From Eutrigla gurnardus (Eukaryota; Chordata; Actinopteri; Perciformes; Triglidae), in NCBI GenBank assembly GCA_963514095.1, contig OY741264.1:10525554-10589553 (forward strand): DNA of 64,000 bases, in the 5' to 3' direction. The notes beneath the pieces were generated by a model that did no database searches, was not told the origin of the DNA, and worked only from the letters and a program-made list of their open reading frames with translations. Below, piece by piece: positions 36,832 to 50,276 of this stretch (its first letter is position 1; each line of letters opens with the position of its first letter). The translations under genes were made by a program, and so were the position numbers.

Positions 36832-39317
36832 TCACGTCCTCCACGGGAGGTGAAATTTGCCTGTGAAGCGTCCATGGTGACGCAGGTCAAACGGGCTGAG
36901 TACTTTCCTGATTCCCAGCATGTTGCCATGTGCTATCTCCTTGAAGGTCCAGGGATTCTGGTTGTTCTGCTCCATATCAGCCTGCTTCTTTTGCAAGGCT
37001 GCTAGGCTCTCTCTGCTCATCACCTATAGGAAGAACACAATACAAGCAATTATTTTTTCCCGTTTTAGTTATTTAACCCTCTGAAGATGTTCAGCAGTAA
37101 AGTTGAAGGCTCCGTCCACTCAAGATGTCTTTTGGTTATTCTTACTTCACCTGGAACCTTCAGTGCACATTCAGCGAGAATGGTTTTCTCAGTGAAATAG
37201 TAGTTTTCATTTTGTAAAAATTTTTTTAAAAAATTGCATATTCATAAAATCTATTTTTCGAGAAGGAGAAGCCAGGTGTTAATTAACCTACCCTCATTGA
37301 TATGAATGGGGTGGACAAAATAAGAAAAATACCTGTCAGTCTCATGCAATAGCAATTTCAGAGCACTACAGACTGCTGCCTCCAAAAGCATTAAATTGGA
37401 TCAACACTTTTCTAAAATAGTTTAAGCAAAAAACAAACATTATGACCTTCATGAAGATGGGATTTATTGTAAGACTGCTATATATTAGATTGCTTTATTT
37501 CCCTAAAAACTGGCAACTGCATGTAAAACACTGGCAACTGCAAATGATTCACCAAAGATATGTTTTAGACAAAAGTGTTCAAACTAAATTACCTGAAATT
37601 CTTTAAGCATAAAATACATAATGGCTAAAGTACAGCATCAGTCATCTTACCTTGGCAGGGAAGGGTAGCTTCTTTGCCACTTCAATCAAGATATGCTCAA
37701 CCTCCCCCAGCTCCACCTTTCCTCCCACTTCCACAATTAAACGACCATAGCGAACAGGTGTCACATAGTGGTCGATGGCTCCCTTGCCCCCACCCATGCG
37801 CTGGCCCAGACCTTTACGTGTTACAGGCTTGTATGGGCCATTGACACGCCAGCGAGCAAATGTAGTCCGGGGATCCATCTTGCGATTGATGGTTAAACGG
37901 ATCATCTCTATGTGACCCCAATGGAGGTAACCTCCTCCCATTGCCTGAGCATCAAAGAGACAGAGAGAGAGGGAAGTCACATTAAATGTCATGCTTTTAT
38001 TAAACACTTTAACCATTACGATGTGGCTCTTTGGATGGGATGTTGGAGTACAAAAAAAACAAAGATGGAACAATCAAAAAACAAAAAACAATCATAGAGT
38101 CATCTACTATTTTGCATATACGTGAAGCTGAGGTGAAAAGTTGCAGTGTGATTCTGTACTGGAAATAAGAAATGTCTAAACACATCCTGTAAGGACTGAA
38201 ATATATAGTAGTTCCCGTTATGAGTGAGCTAGTAAAGAGGGTTTAATATTAAAAGGCAAGTCATAATATATTGCAGGTAACATATTGTTCATAGACTTTA
38301 ACACTTCCAGCGTCTGTCAGATAATACTAAACATCAGTGTTTACGTTACATCAATGCACTCACCACAATAGCGTACTGCCCTGTAGTGAAGGCGTTTGCT
38401 GCCCTTGCAGGGCCTTGGATATCCCGCAGCTTCTTCATTTCTTTCTTGGCCTTTTTAAAGTTAGGCACCTTGTTCATAAACTTAAGTTTGGGTTTCTCTG
38501 GCAGCACCACATCTTCAGGTCAAAACAAGAGGAAAGAACCATAAGCGACATTTATGTACAAACACATCTACCGTATACATGCATACATATAACAATGTTT
38601 AGTGTTACATCAAATAACATATAATCAATTTTGGGGGGAATTACTTGAAGCATACTGATAAATGTCATGAGGATGAATGTTTACCACTGTAGTCTGGGGG
38701 GATTTCATGCGTCTTCAGGCCAGCAGCCAGGACTTTGATGTGGCTGTGTAGAAGACCTGTGGAACAAACAACAGAAGAAGAGTTGTCACATTACAGCTGA
38801 TATAGCAGTTCTCAGGTTAAATCTCTTCAAGTTTCAAGAGTTATTATCTGATTTTTGCAGTCTGTATAGATTAAAACCCATTTGGATGCACAGTAGCATT
38901 GCTAACAAAAACTCAACTAGAGACTTGACCACGTCTGAATTGTGTGTGTATTTGCAGTGTAGGGAGACAGATGTTGGATGTTAAACCTTAGTCTTTACTT
39001 GTCATTGTCCTGAGACGGTTGTTGTTCTTGTGTCTCCCCACAGAAACCATGTTAATTGTAGGTTATCTTTGTCAGCATTAACTAACAGTGCTTGCATGTC
39101 TGTAAGTTTTGACCTGCACCGCGGCACACAAACATTAAAATAATATGTTTCTACTTGTAATAATGCATTTATGACATGCTATGAAGAAATGCTATGAAGA
39201 CACAGTGAACAACAACGTGAACGTTAGCTAACTTGCGTTAACATCACCTTGTTGGCGTCCGTGAGCTCGACACATGCCGGTCAACCCTCCGACGGCAGCC
39301 CTGACGAAGGAAAACAT
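36832..39317 (-). CDS. mrpl16: Mitochondrial large ribosomal subunit protein uL16m
   Basis: Five exons on the minus strand: 39317-39248, 38756-38685, 38512-38364, 37944-37651 and 37023-36832. They total 777 nt and 258 residues (human MRPL16 is about 251). The N-terminus MFSFVRAAVGGLTGMCRAHG looks like a mitochondrial presequence. The uL16 core is in exon 4: MDPRTTFARWRVNGPYKPVT, KGLGQRMGGGKGAIDHYVTP and VKLGEVEHI-like text. This is the universally conserved L16/L10e fold near the peptidyl-transferase centre and the tRNA-binding face of the large subunit. The C-terminal exon ends FHLPWRT. Splice sites are all consensus GT-AG. It lies between cenpq and tgfbrap1, all on the same strand. Divergence from the bacterial protein lies mainly in the N- and C-terminal extensions, as usual for mitochondrial forms. 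Confidence 0.93.
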
Positions 39318-42300
39318 GATGCTACCTTGGAAAACGACACTATAAACACTGAACGGTCACTCTGTGTGCACGATATACGAGCATTTTACGGTGGATAGCT
39401 AATTAAACATCTAAACTCCGAGGAACATCACGCTCTGTACAAGGTCGCTGCCATTGCTGTTTCTCTCACTTCCGCTATTAATAAGATATACTTCCGGCAT
39501 GTGAGTGTTTTCACAATAAAATCTCCATCTCTAAAATCTACAACCTGACAGAACATGCGACATAGCAAATTTGGATTATGTATTTATTTATTTTGAGGCT
39601 AAAGAGGTTTCATATTTGCTGTAATGCATGATGTTTAAAGATGTATCTTTTTTTAGGAATGAGCTGAGCCACAACGTTTCTGGTAATGAGGGTGTTTTTT
39701 TGTACTTAACTCCATATTTATACCTCCAAATTAAATCCAACAAGTGCAAAGCTAGTTCAACTCTCTTCCCCCTTCCCCCACAGAGCAATCATTATTAACA
39801 GCTATTACAAGAAAGAGAAACAGTCATGCCAAGACAGTGTGTGAAGGTGTGAAAATGGGAAATTGAGCCTCCATGAGATGATATATAGTTTCATGTTTAT
39901 TAAAATGGGACGGATTTACAGTTTGTACACTCCATCCACATTGCCTTTGATTTAGAAAGCAACAAACAAGTACAAATGCAGTATATACATACCAGCATAC
40001 ATATATTTATAAAATACAATAGTATGTTTTTTCACACAAATGTACTGTATTTTTTTTAATTATTTGAAGTCATGGTTAGGAGGTCTTTTAAGCAAGCTAC
40101 ACAAACTGTTGTGCTGTGCAAAAGCTGTGAATTTCTGTCACGGAAAGCAAGTCAAGCCTACAGAATCGACAACATTCACATCTCCATGTTAGAAAAATAG
40201 TCCCAAGTTCCCTCACAGAAATGTGTTGCAATTACAGAAGGCTAGCATCAACAGCACAGGCGCCAGAGAAACAAGCAAAATCCACAACAGTGATGTGTTT
40301 AAGAAGGTTGGACAACTGATTTTGTTTGTTTGCTTATTCAGAAACCGACAAAGCTTAACAATTAATATTTTGTACTTTGTAGTTCATAAGAGTAGGGATT
40401 GATGTCTTCTGATCTTGAGAGTTACAATATCCTTATTATAATAATATTTTTGTTATATAACCGTATATAATCTGGGCGTCTTTAGTGAGAGACAGTGGCA
40501 CATCTCTAGGATGAGAGACAAGTCCTAAATATGAAACAGAAAACATCTAGGTACGCAATTATTTATTCCATGTGCATCAGCTTTACGTAATCATGTTTTG
40601 TTTTTGCCAGGATTCATCTCTAACTGCACTGTTATCCATTTCATGAATCTTTTACCAACAATAATGACATAATTTGTGAGAAGACGTGAAAAATGAGTTT
40701 GACAAACATACTTTTAGCAAGGCTGCACCTCCAACAGACATTTAGGAATACATCCCTGATTTTTGACTCACACAATTTTGCAACACAAACACAGTAAGCA
40801 CCTGTCCATCTGGGAGAAACATTTATCAGGTTATTGTTGTGTGACACATGCTCAACTTTTTGAAAGCACTAAAGGAAATGTGATGTTCTGTGATGACAAA
40901 CCTGTATAGAAATATGGGACTTTTTTATGGTATAATACTTCCTTTCTTTCCCTTCTGAGAGGGATGGAAAAGTTAAAGCCATAACTCCATGTATCAAGCC
41001 ACATATTGTTCTTGGACCATCAAAGCCATGATGGTTTTTGTTTTCTCTCTTTTCTATAAATTAGAAATAATGTTTCGAAGTAATGTTCAGTGTAACATGC
41101 ATAATGAGCAACTGTTCTCTTTGACAGTCCTATGTTTTTGTTAGGTACGCGGTAGAAAATTATCGTAGTCCAGATAAACCACTTAACATAGGTTTTTATG
41201 CCAATCCTGTACACTGTCACAATATGTCTGATGCAACAGTAGGAAGTTGGCATTTCCTTTTAACCAAGGGCATGGTGTGTGTTAATTGATTTTACTGTGG
41301 GGTAGAAAATACAGGAGAAAAAATTATTAAGAAGATTTGTTCCAAACAGCTCAATAATTTTTAACCATAATGTAGAAAGAAAATTCAGGGCATTTGGAAG
41401 AATAGTGATAAAGAATACCATCAAGTATTTTCCATAATGTTCCACCTGCAGTTAATTTAGTCATACACACTACTGCCATCTTGTGGTCAAATACTGTTTT
41501 AACGCCTCAATATGCAAGTCGCGAAAATATACCAGAATAACCCACAGATCATAATAACGATGATGAATTACAATTATCTAGGGGTATTCAAATTGAATAA
41601 TTTTAGATTAAAAATATCTTCATATGTCTCTCCTAAATATTTAAATTTGCCATTGACATTTATTCTGTTTTGTGTTGATATGATGTTTCCTACCCAAACA
41701 CACAGAATGTCTCTATGACAGCAAGCAAAATTAAGAAAAAATGTATGGAGCTTCACATCACATCAAGCTTTAGAGGGTCAATCTGAATGCAAGTTGAGTA
41801 TTGATCGCCAGTTACACATATTGATGAGTAGTAAAGCAACGTAAGATTTTTCAATCCACAGACGACACACTGAGACAAGGTTTCCGACCATGGTGACTAA
41901 TAGGTTTGGTGACTATCGGATTTTGAACTGAATTACTGTGAATACAACATCTGGTGACCTAATAACTGAGGGGAAAATAAAGCAGCAGTGAGACCAGATC
42001 CCAGAGACAGACAGAAATTAGTCTTTGTAGTATTTCACATTAAAACCTAACACTGCACTGTGCAAGTTAGGACAATATTAATACACTACACATGAGGTGA
42101 TTAGACCGAACTGTAAGAGTGGTAATAGTGTGCATGCTTCGGAAATATTTGCAACAGGTTTCAAATATTGTGTTATATATTCTGAAGTTCAAGCAGATTC
42201 TCAACCTCAGGTTTAAAACTGTTGAAGAGAAGATGATGACCGCTACAGCACAGAGCCCCCATATCAGCACAGGAACCCGTCTTTAACCAGTTCTCTGTTC

Positions 42301-43056
42301 AAATGGATTAAAGGGTCAGGTGTCTCAGCTGTGTTCAGACCTGGCATCAACATGCGTCTTGGGTGATCAAGACACGTTAATGTCTCCTGCATCTCGAGTG
42401 GCCACTTGTGATTGGATCTCACTTCCCTGCTCTATGTAAATCATCAGTTGTGTCAAGCTATACACAGCGCCAATTTAGGAGTTTCCCTCGAAGGGACGGA
42501 CTGCGGGATACTGTGGATGGATTCCAGAAGAGTTGAGGGTTCCCCCAGCGCGGGGAGCAATAGATGGCTGTCATATCCCCATCGCCGCCGCCACCTCCAA
42601 CAACACAAACAAAATTGAGTAGGCGGTCCTTCAATGTTGCCCAGAACTAATTCATATACACACTGCTAAATGTTGTCAGAGCGATCGGACCGTAATGCTT
42701 CCTCAATGCATCTTGGATGCGACTTTACTTGGAGCCATTCACTTGTCACCAGATCACCTAAGACGCATGTTAATGCCAGGTCTGAACAGGCCTTATGTTT
42801 AAAACTTGCAGTCTGACTGCATGGTATAATTGCAGCACAGGAATAAATGGATTAAATCATCCATTTTTCCCTTGCACTCTCAAATACATACACACTTGCA
42901 CAGCTTTCTTTGCGTTTCTCATCATCTCCATAGCAGACTCTACTATGGCAACGGATGTTCTGTGCTTTTTTTTTTAATCCCCACCGTCCTCAGCATGTCC
43001 TGCTGAAGTTTGATGCCTCCGATCACAGATCACATGTCACATGGCAATTTTCAGTC
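39318..43056. other. mrpl16 promoter and long tgfbrap1 3' UTR
   Basis: 39318-39500 holds the mrpl16 5' flank. From about 39890 to 43056 there is no coding sequence. A TTTATT at 39896 (AATAAA on the minus strand) could end a tgfbrap1 transcript with a 3.1-kb 3' UTR. A long 3' UTR is plausible for this gene, but transcript ends cannot be seen here. An inverted-repeat element lies at 42332-42788. Confidence 0.45.
42332..42788. mobile_element. 457-bp inverted-repeat element (MITE)
   Basis: The left end TGTTCAGACCTGGCATCAAC continues to TGCGTCTTGGGTGATC. The right end is its reverse complement with two differences over about 36 bases. The interior is GC-richer and non-coding. hAT-type non-autonomous elements of fish look like this, but I found no clear 8-bp target duplication. 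It probably lies within the transcribed 3' UTR of tgfbrap1. Confidence 0.75.
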
Positions 43057-46000
43057 TCACGTATGGTTACTGCTATTGGTTAACTGTCTCTTTGTGGGAG
43101 AGTCTCTTACTCTCTGGGCGACACAGTGGGTGTGGACAGGCACTCCACCTGGCAGACACACCACATCAGGCTCACTGAAGGTGTTGTGGCACAGGTGGCA
43201 TCCTTTCTTTTCAGACACAAAGATTGGTTTCTTTCGGTCTTTCAACTGAGGAGAAAATACATGAAAGTAGAATTACAATGACTTAAGCAGTAATGAGCCT
43301 AAATATAGAACTAAAGATGTTAAAATGCCAAGAGAAAATTGAATAATCTATTATAAGGACAATATATGCTAATTTATCAGCATGTGTAAATGGGTTTAAA
43401 TATTTGTTCCGTTTCTAAGAACACATTTTACTTGGATGCCAACATCACTAGCTCCATAATCTGCTTCAACTTTTTTTAAAAACAAGTTATATTTGCAAGA
43501 AATAAACTAAATTCAAAAAGTCAAAGAAATGGGAAAAAAAAAAAAAAAAATGTAGAAATAATACAATCAGATGTCAATGGCATAATCTGCCAATTCAAAT
43601 GTCTGGTAACCACAGCAACAAATGATTATTTTCATTATCAATTCATTTGCACACTCAAAAAACACAGAATGCATCGGCAATCCGAAAAAGTCCCGCCCCC
43701 TTCGTTCAGACCTCTATTCAAAGCCACTCCCCCACAATGCCAAACGAGTGCTTAAGATCAGCAGAGTCAGTGCAATCAGGAAGTATGTATTGACAGACAG
43801 GCAGGCCGTCCAATAATTTTCTCCGGCCCGACTTTTTTGATTGAACAGGGTTTTTCACTGCTGCGGCGAACACAGATAATTTATTATTTTTTTCATGTCA
43901 GAGCATTTAATGTGTTCCTTGCTATCAGCATGTTACGAGGATTTCAAGTAATATAACAAAGTGTTTCTGAATAGAAACACCTACTCAATTTAATTTATTG
44001 ATTTGTACAAAACCACTAAAAAGTTTGGAGGTCACTTGTTAAATTGATATTCTTCTTTTTTTAATATAACTGGTTGAATCATTATACAGCGATTTGTTCT
44101 CCTCAAAATATGACTTTTGAATATTAACTTTTTTGCAAACCCTTCATACAAAATATGAAATAAATAAATAAACTTGGTAACAAAGCAAATATGTTAATCT
44201 AACTAATGATGGTTTCGTACCCAAGCCAGTAAAACAACACATTACATAAATATAGCAGAGTAAGAAGAACGTATTTACTTAACTAATTTGCATGTTTATG
44301 TATAACGTTATGCGTTTCTCACCCTGTCATGCAGCAGTTGAAGGTTTTCAGAGTGGGCTAGCCCCAGAGCAATCTGGGAGGTGCGGCAGGCATGCATGCT
44401 GGCCCTGATGGCTCGACCCAGAAACGGCCGCAGCAGCTGCAGTGACCAGCCCTCGGGGAGCATGCGCATGACACGAACTGCATCGAACACTTCGCCGTGC
44501 CGATTTAGGAGGTCCACTGCTGCCATCTCCAGGTCTCCACCTCCGGCTGCAGTCTGTGTTTTTCCAGGAAGGTTCCCATCTAGATATACCCCCAAGAGCA
44601 GGTGAAATAGCTCCTGTCTGTAAGCAGAATCCTTACAAGAAGAGGCCCATATACAGAAGGCCTCAGCAGACGGGAAGTCTCTCAGCTTGTGCACCAATAT
44701 ATGCAGTGCTTTGTCATGCTCCTCCAGTTTTCCATGTAGTGTTGCACACTCTAGCAGCAGTTGTTCACAATTCTCCATCTTACCTAAACAGAGCAGAAGG
44801 ATATGAAACATTAAGGGCGAAACCTTCATAAGAATCTCTCTTTGTGATTTGGAGAATCACGCCTTGTTATCAAGGATTGTCCAGTCACTTTTAAACCCAG
44901 AGCTGCACTCTACATTGTATTTAAGACTCTACAAGATGTCATAATGTATTTGTTAAGTAAACTAAATCACTTAAGTTGTCAAAGAGCTGTTTAAATCCAT
45001 CTTAAAAATAATATATTTAAGTGGCATCTTCACACCTGTGACTCACCTAAAAGAAACTGTGCACGGTATAGGTTGGACTGCCTGAGCAGAGCTTGGAGCC
45101 TCTCTCGAGCTCTGGAGATCTGCTCTACATCTGTTGGTGACTCTGACAGCAGCAACGAGACTCTCTCCAGGTACAACACGGCCAGGTGTGTGTGGAACTT
45201 CTCTTTCTGAATCAACAAACAATGAAGAAAACAATCGCAATTCAATAAACTTTCTTGAATGAAAAAAAAATAGAAAAATGAAAATTTTTAAGAAAAATTT
45301 GTTTTCTTAAAAAGACTGTCTACATTGATCAAACGCAATACTCAGATATTAACTTAATTTAAGCTGCATTTTTCTAGGTACCTTAATCTCAACAGTTATT
45401 AAAGATGTTCTTTAAAAAAATAATTTAAGAACAGAAAAAAGAAAGAGGTTGGCTACCAAGTCCACAACCAGGGTCTCCAAGTTCTCTCTAACCACAAAGC
45501 CGCAGCGGATATTTTTTTTATCCTATTTATTGTACCTTTATCCGTCTCTCTAGCACCAGATGTTCCAGGTAGAGAAGCAGCGCCTGGCTGTGCTTTACCA
45601 GGTAAGTGATGACATCATCAGGGTTCAGTTCTGGCAGCTCTTTACTGACAGGCCTCTTAGTAAAGATGTGGATGCCTATCTACGAACAAAAAAGAAAGAA
45701 AGGTTACCAATATAGCTTGATCACTTCATGCAAAATATGTATATGATGTATATAATACATCATGACATAAAATGATGTGAACATAATCAGGCGTGAAGAA
45801 GAAGCAAGCAGGTTATACGATACTCTCTCTATTCATGTTACACCGTGGGTTGCAGTCTATCTGCTTTTTCTAGTCCGGTCACACATGAATGGTGTTGTAT
45901 ACTGGTATATGAAAGAGAGATCAGTACTTCCATTTATTTAATAAGGAACTAAAGAATAGGCTTTTGAGCACTGGGAGTTGACAGATCACATCTCTCCTGC

Positions 46001-49000
46001 CACCCTGACAAGTACATTTTTGTTTTACTTGATTTTACCTTTATATAATTATGCTTATGTGTTTTTTCATTTTAGATTTTTATGGTTTAATCTTTTGTTC
46101 TCTGAAAATTACCCCTCTTGGTTGATTTGCAGTTTTGTTTTCTGTTACTCAAAGGGCATTGTCTTTGAAATTTCAAAATTATGAATGCAACTGGTTTTCG
46201 TTAAAAATCAACTTTACGTGAAGTTGTAAATAGCAGTGATAGTCTAAGCACGGTTACATTTTTGAGGTCTACTAATTTAAAGATCCTGGTAACCTACGGT
46301 GGGATCCTTCCGCATGGCCCAGTCTGCATACTTCCATACAAGGTCCAGATTGGAGCTGCAGCAGAGAAAGTCCACAATGTACTCGTAAAGGTCCGATCTT
46401 GTGGAGTCCTGCAAATCCCCATCTGCCACGCGCATCCACAACTGTCAGGAAACCATAAAGAGGGAATATGGTAAATACCTAGAACATGTTGGTGCAGATT
46501 TGTCTGTGAGAACCCATATTAGACACACTTTAGGCATACACACCTGAAGAGCTGCGGAATCCTGACCATGACAATGATAGAGCAGCCCAAGTGCAAAATA
46601 TCTAAGAGAGGGTGAAAAAAGACTGAATGAAGCAAAGCCTCTCCCTCATGAATCTATTTTTGTACAAAGAAATTGGATTGACTAAACTAAACACAGTACT
46701 AGAGCTTTAATCGGGTGGTAATTAACAGTATTTACCCAACAAAGCCTCTTCTCATTCAAGTCCCTGTAGGAAATTGCAAATGTACTGCTTCCATCAGTGT
46801 CTACTAAATACTAGTTTTAAGAATGATATGATCAAATTATTACTACCAATTTACCCTAATCACTTTCTATCAAATAATACACTCACGATGTGTTGTTGCG
46901 TGTTCAGATTAATTGTATTTGTGGGCCCATTCCAACACTAGCCACTCTTAACATGTAAAGGCCCTGGAAACTTTAAGATGCCTGTTTTAAAATGCAGTTC
47001 TGCATATTGTTCATGTGATAATTTTCTTTAAAAAGACGTGAAACTCAAAACCAAAAATACAAGTTTACACACTTGTGATATTTCTCCAGCCATGGGACGC
47101 TGTCTGCTAGAAGGCAGGCATTGTCTGAAGCTAGCAGGTCTAGAAGGCTGTCGTGATCCTGTTCAGCGTACAGCTTTAATAGTGCAGTGTCCACATCCTC
47201 TCTACAGCCATTGGCCACTTCTGTGCTTCGTACCTGTGTGTAGCGATAGGAAAAACATTTTGTAGTACAAGGACTTCTGAAATGTGAATTCACTGCGTGA
47301 GTGTAATTATGTGTAAATAAATATTTTTCTACTCAGTTTACCTCTCCTAAATAACTGATGAGGAATTTCTTGCATCGCAGCACTTTTTGCTGGTCGCCCT
47401 GTGCCAGGTGGTTGAGATCTGCAAACTCGTGGAGAGGAGGGTGGCAGCGTGTGAACGAAGAAGAAGCTGGCAGTAACAGTGGGTAAAGAGATATCAACTC
47501 CCGCACATCCAGTTGGCCCTTGCTGCAAATACAAAAACATTTGTTATAATATTAATAATGGAAAATGTTCAATGTGCATTTGCAAGGCAGAAAAGTACAC
47601 CTTGATTATTGAACAATTACAAATACATTTCAAATTCCTCCCATGGCCATACTTGAAACATGTCCTCTTGGCAGGGACATCTATAAAGTTATAACATTGT
47701 GAAGTAATAACAAAGATTGGGGAACTAAATGTGCCCACTAAAATGCAGTTAGAGCAGGAACAGTTGGTGTCGGGGTACCAACTTGGTCAAGTAACCAAAG
47801 TCGTTCAGTGAAATAGAGTTCTTGAGAAAGCACCACAGTGCACTTCCCAGGCTCAAGACAAAGACATTTTAATCCCATGACTTAACAGAGCAGTTTAAAA
47901 AAACAAAGTAACACTGGCTAGGACTCTTACCTGAAGTGTTCTTTTGCTTCTAGAAACTGAAGTTGGCCAAACTGTATAAAACCTGCCTGCTGGAGGATTC
48001 TTTTGTGCAAAATCTGTATATGCAGAAAGTAACAATATGTGAGACAATTGTGTTTTTTTAGTTTAGAAAAAAAGTACGGTAAGTAATAGTTTACATTAAA
48101 ATATCTCAGCCAAGGAAAAGCTATTATATTAGAATTGATTATTGGCGATGCCATCATTACATACTGTATTACACTATCTTTTCAGCCATAAAGTCAAAAC
48201 AACACAATGTTGGTTACCTGGAACTTGTCTTTGGGAATATTTTGCTGTGCTCCCTCTGTGAGGATGAGTGCCTCCTCCACTCTGTGACTGGCCAGTAAAT
48301 CCTGAATCTGTCTCTCCAGTGGTAGGGGTACCAGGACATACACTGCCTTTGTGGAGGCCAGAATGACCTTTCCTGAAACACACAACACTCACAGGTCAGA
48401 ACTTCAACACTATTAAACAGTCACAAATATGCATAGCGCTATCCAAGTGTAAAGCTGTAATAGGCTTTTCTGCAAAAAATGTTTTAGTTTCTTCATCTAG
48501 CAAGGCAATGGCTATTCCCATCCCTACACTACTGAATAACAGGCCTGTTTTCAATTCTTACTTTTCACAGATCTATGAAACAAGGTAGAACTGGAAAGTT
48601 AAATACTAGGATTGTAATGGTATGAGACTTTCACTTTTTTTTGTAACAGCAAAAGATAGATAATCACTTTTATTAAATAGATGGTTTCATGAGATGGCAT
48701 AGGTTGAAACTCCTTGAGGAAGCTATATGTGGAGATACCTTCAAAGTCTTGCAAAATGTGTCCATCCCTGAATGAGAGGGTCTGTTTCAGCTGTTGGTCC
48801 AACATGCTGTGGATGGTGATGAAGCTTTCATCTAAAGCCACCACATAAGGAAAGCACACAGCAGCACCAATCACGCTCTCTGACCAGTTGACTGGTGCCC
48901 GTTGAGATACCCCTTCTGCATTGGCAAACATTCCTGGAGAGAGAGGTGGAGAGACAATTTTAGAGAGATAGAAGATAAACAGGGAGATGTCATGCAAACA

Positions 49001-50276
49001 CTCGCTTAAGTCAAGAAATACTCATAATAACTTTTCCAAAACGTAAACAGCAGATGCAAACAAGATGTGAAGTTTAGCCTGTTTTGACAATCCACAGACT
49101 GCATGTTAAATAACTACTTAAATAAATACTTAAGTGTCATAAAACTGTTGGTTGCAACCACTGAGTACACATGAAAATGTTAAATGGGTACAGAATTAAA
49201 TTAAAGAAAAACTACAAATGCTTTGATTTCTGCTGCTGTGTTCACAAAATGTTATTTAAGACTATTTAAAGGCATATCAATACTAGATAGAATGCAATTT
49301 AAAATATTTATATTAAGTAAATGAATGTATAGACATTAATATCATTACTTCCCAGCTGTAAAAACAACCCCACTAATCCATAAACTTGACCTGGACAAAG
49401 ATTAATGTGTTGTATTAACCAATTAAAAATGTAGTAATTAAAGTTTTGGATAAAAATTAACCAATCCACTGCAGAAGATTTGTAAATTATGCTCCAAAAC
49501 TTTTTAATAGCTTGTTCTGAGGGAACTGAATCGAATGTGTTTGAACGTCTGAAGATGTCCTTGTTTTGTCCGTACTTACCCAGACCACCAGGTGCTGCTA
49601 AGAGGAATTCCTCCCTCCCGATCCTCTTCACAATGGGTATCCTCTCTTCACTGTTGTAAGGGAAGAGGTCTTGGGAGGCTCCTGTGTGGTAGTTCAGAAT
49701 CATGTACTGTGTAGCGAGTGCCAGGCACAAGAAGTAACCGTCAACACTGACGGCACAGGGCTGCTCAGGAGTGGTCACCTCTTTGACCAGCTGAACTCTG
49801 TCCTCATACACCATGTAAATCTGCACCGTCCGCCGCTTGACGGAGAGCACACCCATTTCCACACAGAATGGATCACCATTCACTGGGTTCTCGTTAATGC
49901 AGAACGTCGTCACGCCTCTGATCTTGGCTCCACCACCTGCTGCAGAGGGCACGGTCTCCAGTGTCACCATGTCAACCAGAAAGACTATTCCATCGCAAAG
50001 CACTATCAGACGCTCCAAAGCAGAGGCTGCCCGCAGCTCAGCAACTGGTTTCTTGAGGCCCAGATATTTGTGCAGCAGCTTCTGAGCCGAGTAACTCAGT
50101 TTCCCTTTGGAGGAAGTGACCTCGTCCAGCAGGAAGTGGTGGATGAAGCAGTCATTGGTGCCCATGTACAAGTGCTTTCCACAGCATTCAATGCACTCAA
50201 TGTTGATGCGAGCCTTGTCGCCCATGAGGAGATCTCGCTCCACAGCGGGGACTAGCTCAAAAGCCTTCACACTCAT
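43057..50276 (-). CDS. tgfbrap1: TGF-beta receptor-associated protein 1 (CORVET subunit)
   Basis: Twelve coding exons on the minus strand: 50276-49580, 48933-48739, 48372-48218, 48013-47931, 47522-47342, 47233-47073, 46602-46544, 46441-46298, 45679-45536, 45206-45047, 44783-44323 and 43245-43057. Expected length is about 875 residues, close to human. The start MSVKAFELVPAVERDLLMGD matches the family, and a splice acceptor lies about 20 bases upstream, so the first exon is untranslated. The N-terminal CNH domain is followed by alpha-solenoid (clathrin-repeat) regions. A C-terminal Cys/His finger (CHLCHNTF...HTHC) matches the Vps39/Vps3 type. The protein is the vertebrate Vps3 counterpart and works in CORVET, tethering Rab5-positive early endosomes. 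Exon 7 has one base too many (see finding at 46544-46602). Without it all twelve exons join in frame. Confidence 0.93.

Noticed and set aside
49671..50255. 194-codon plus-strand ORF
   Set aside because: Antisense shadow of the large first coding exon of tgfbrap1.
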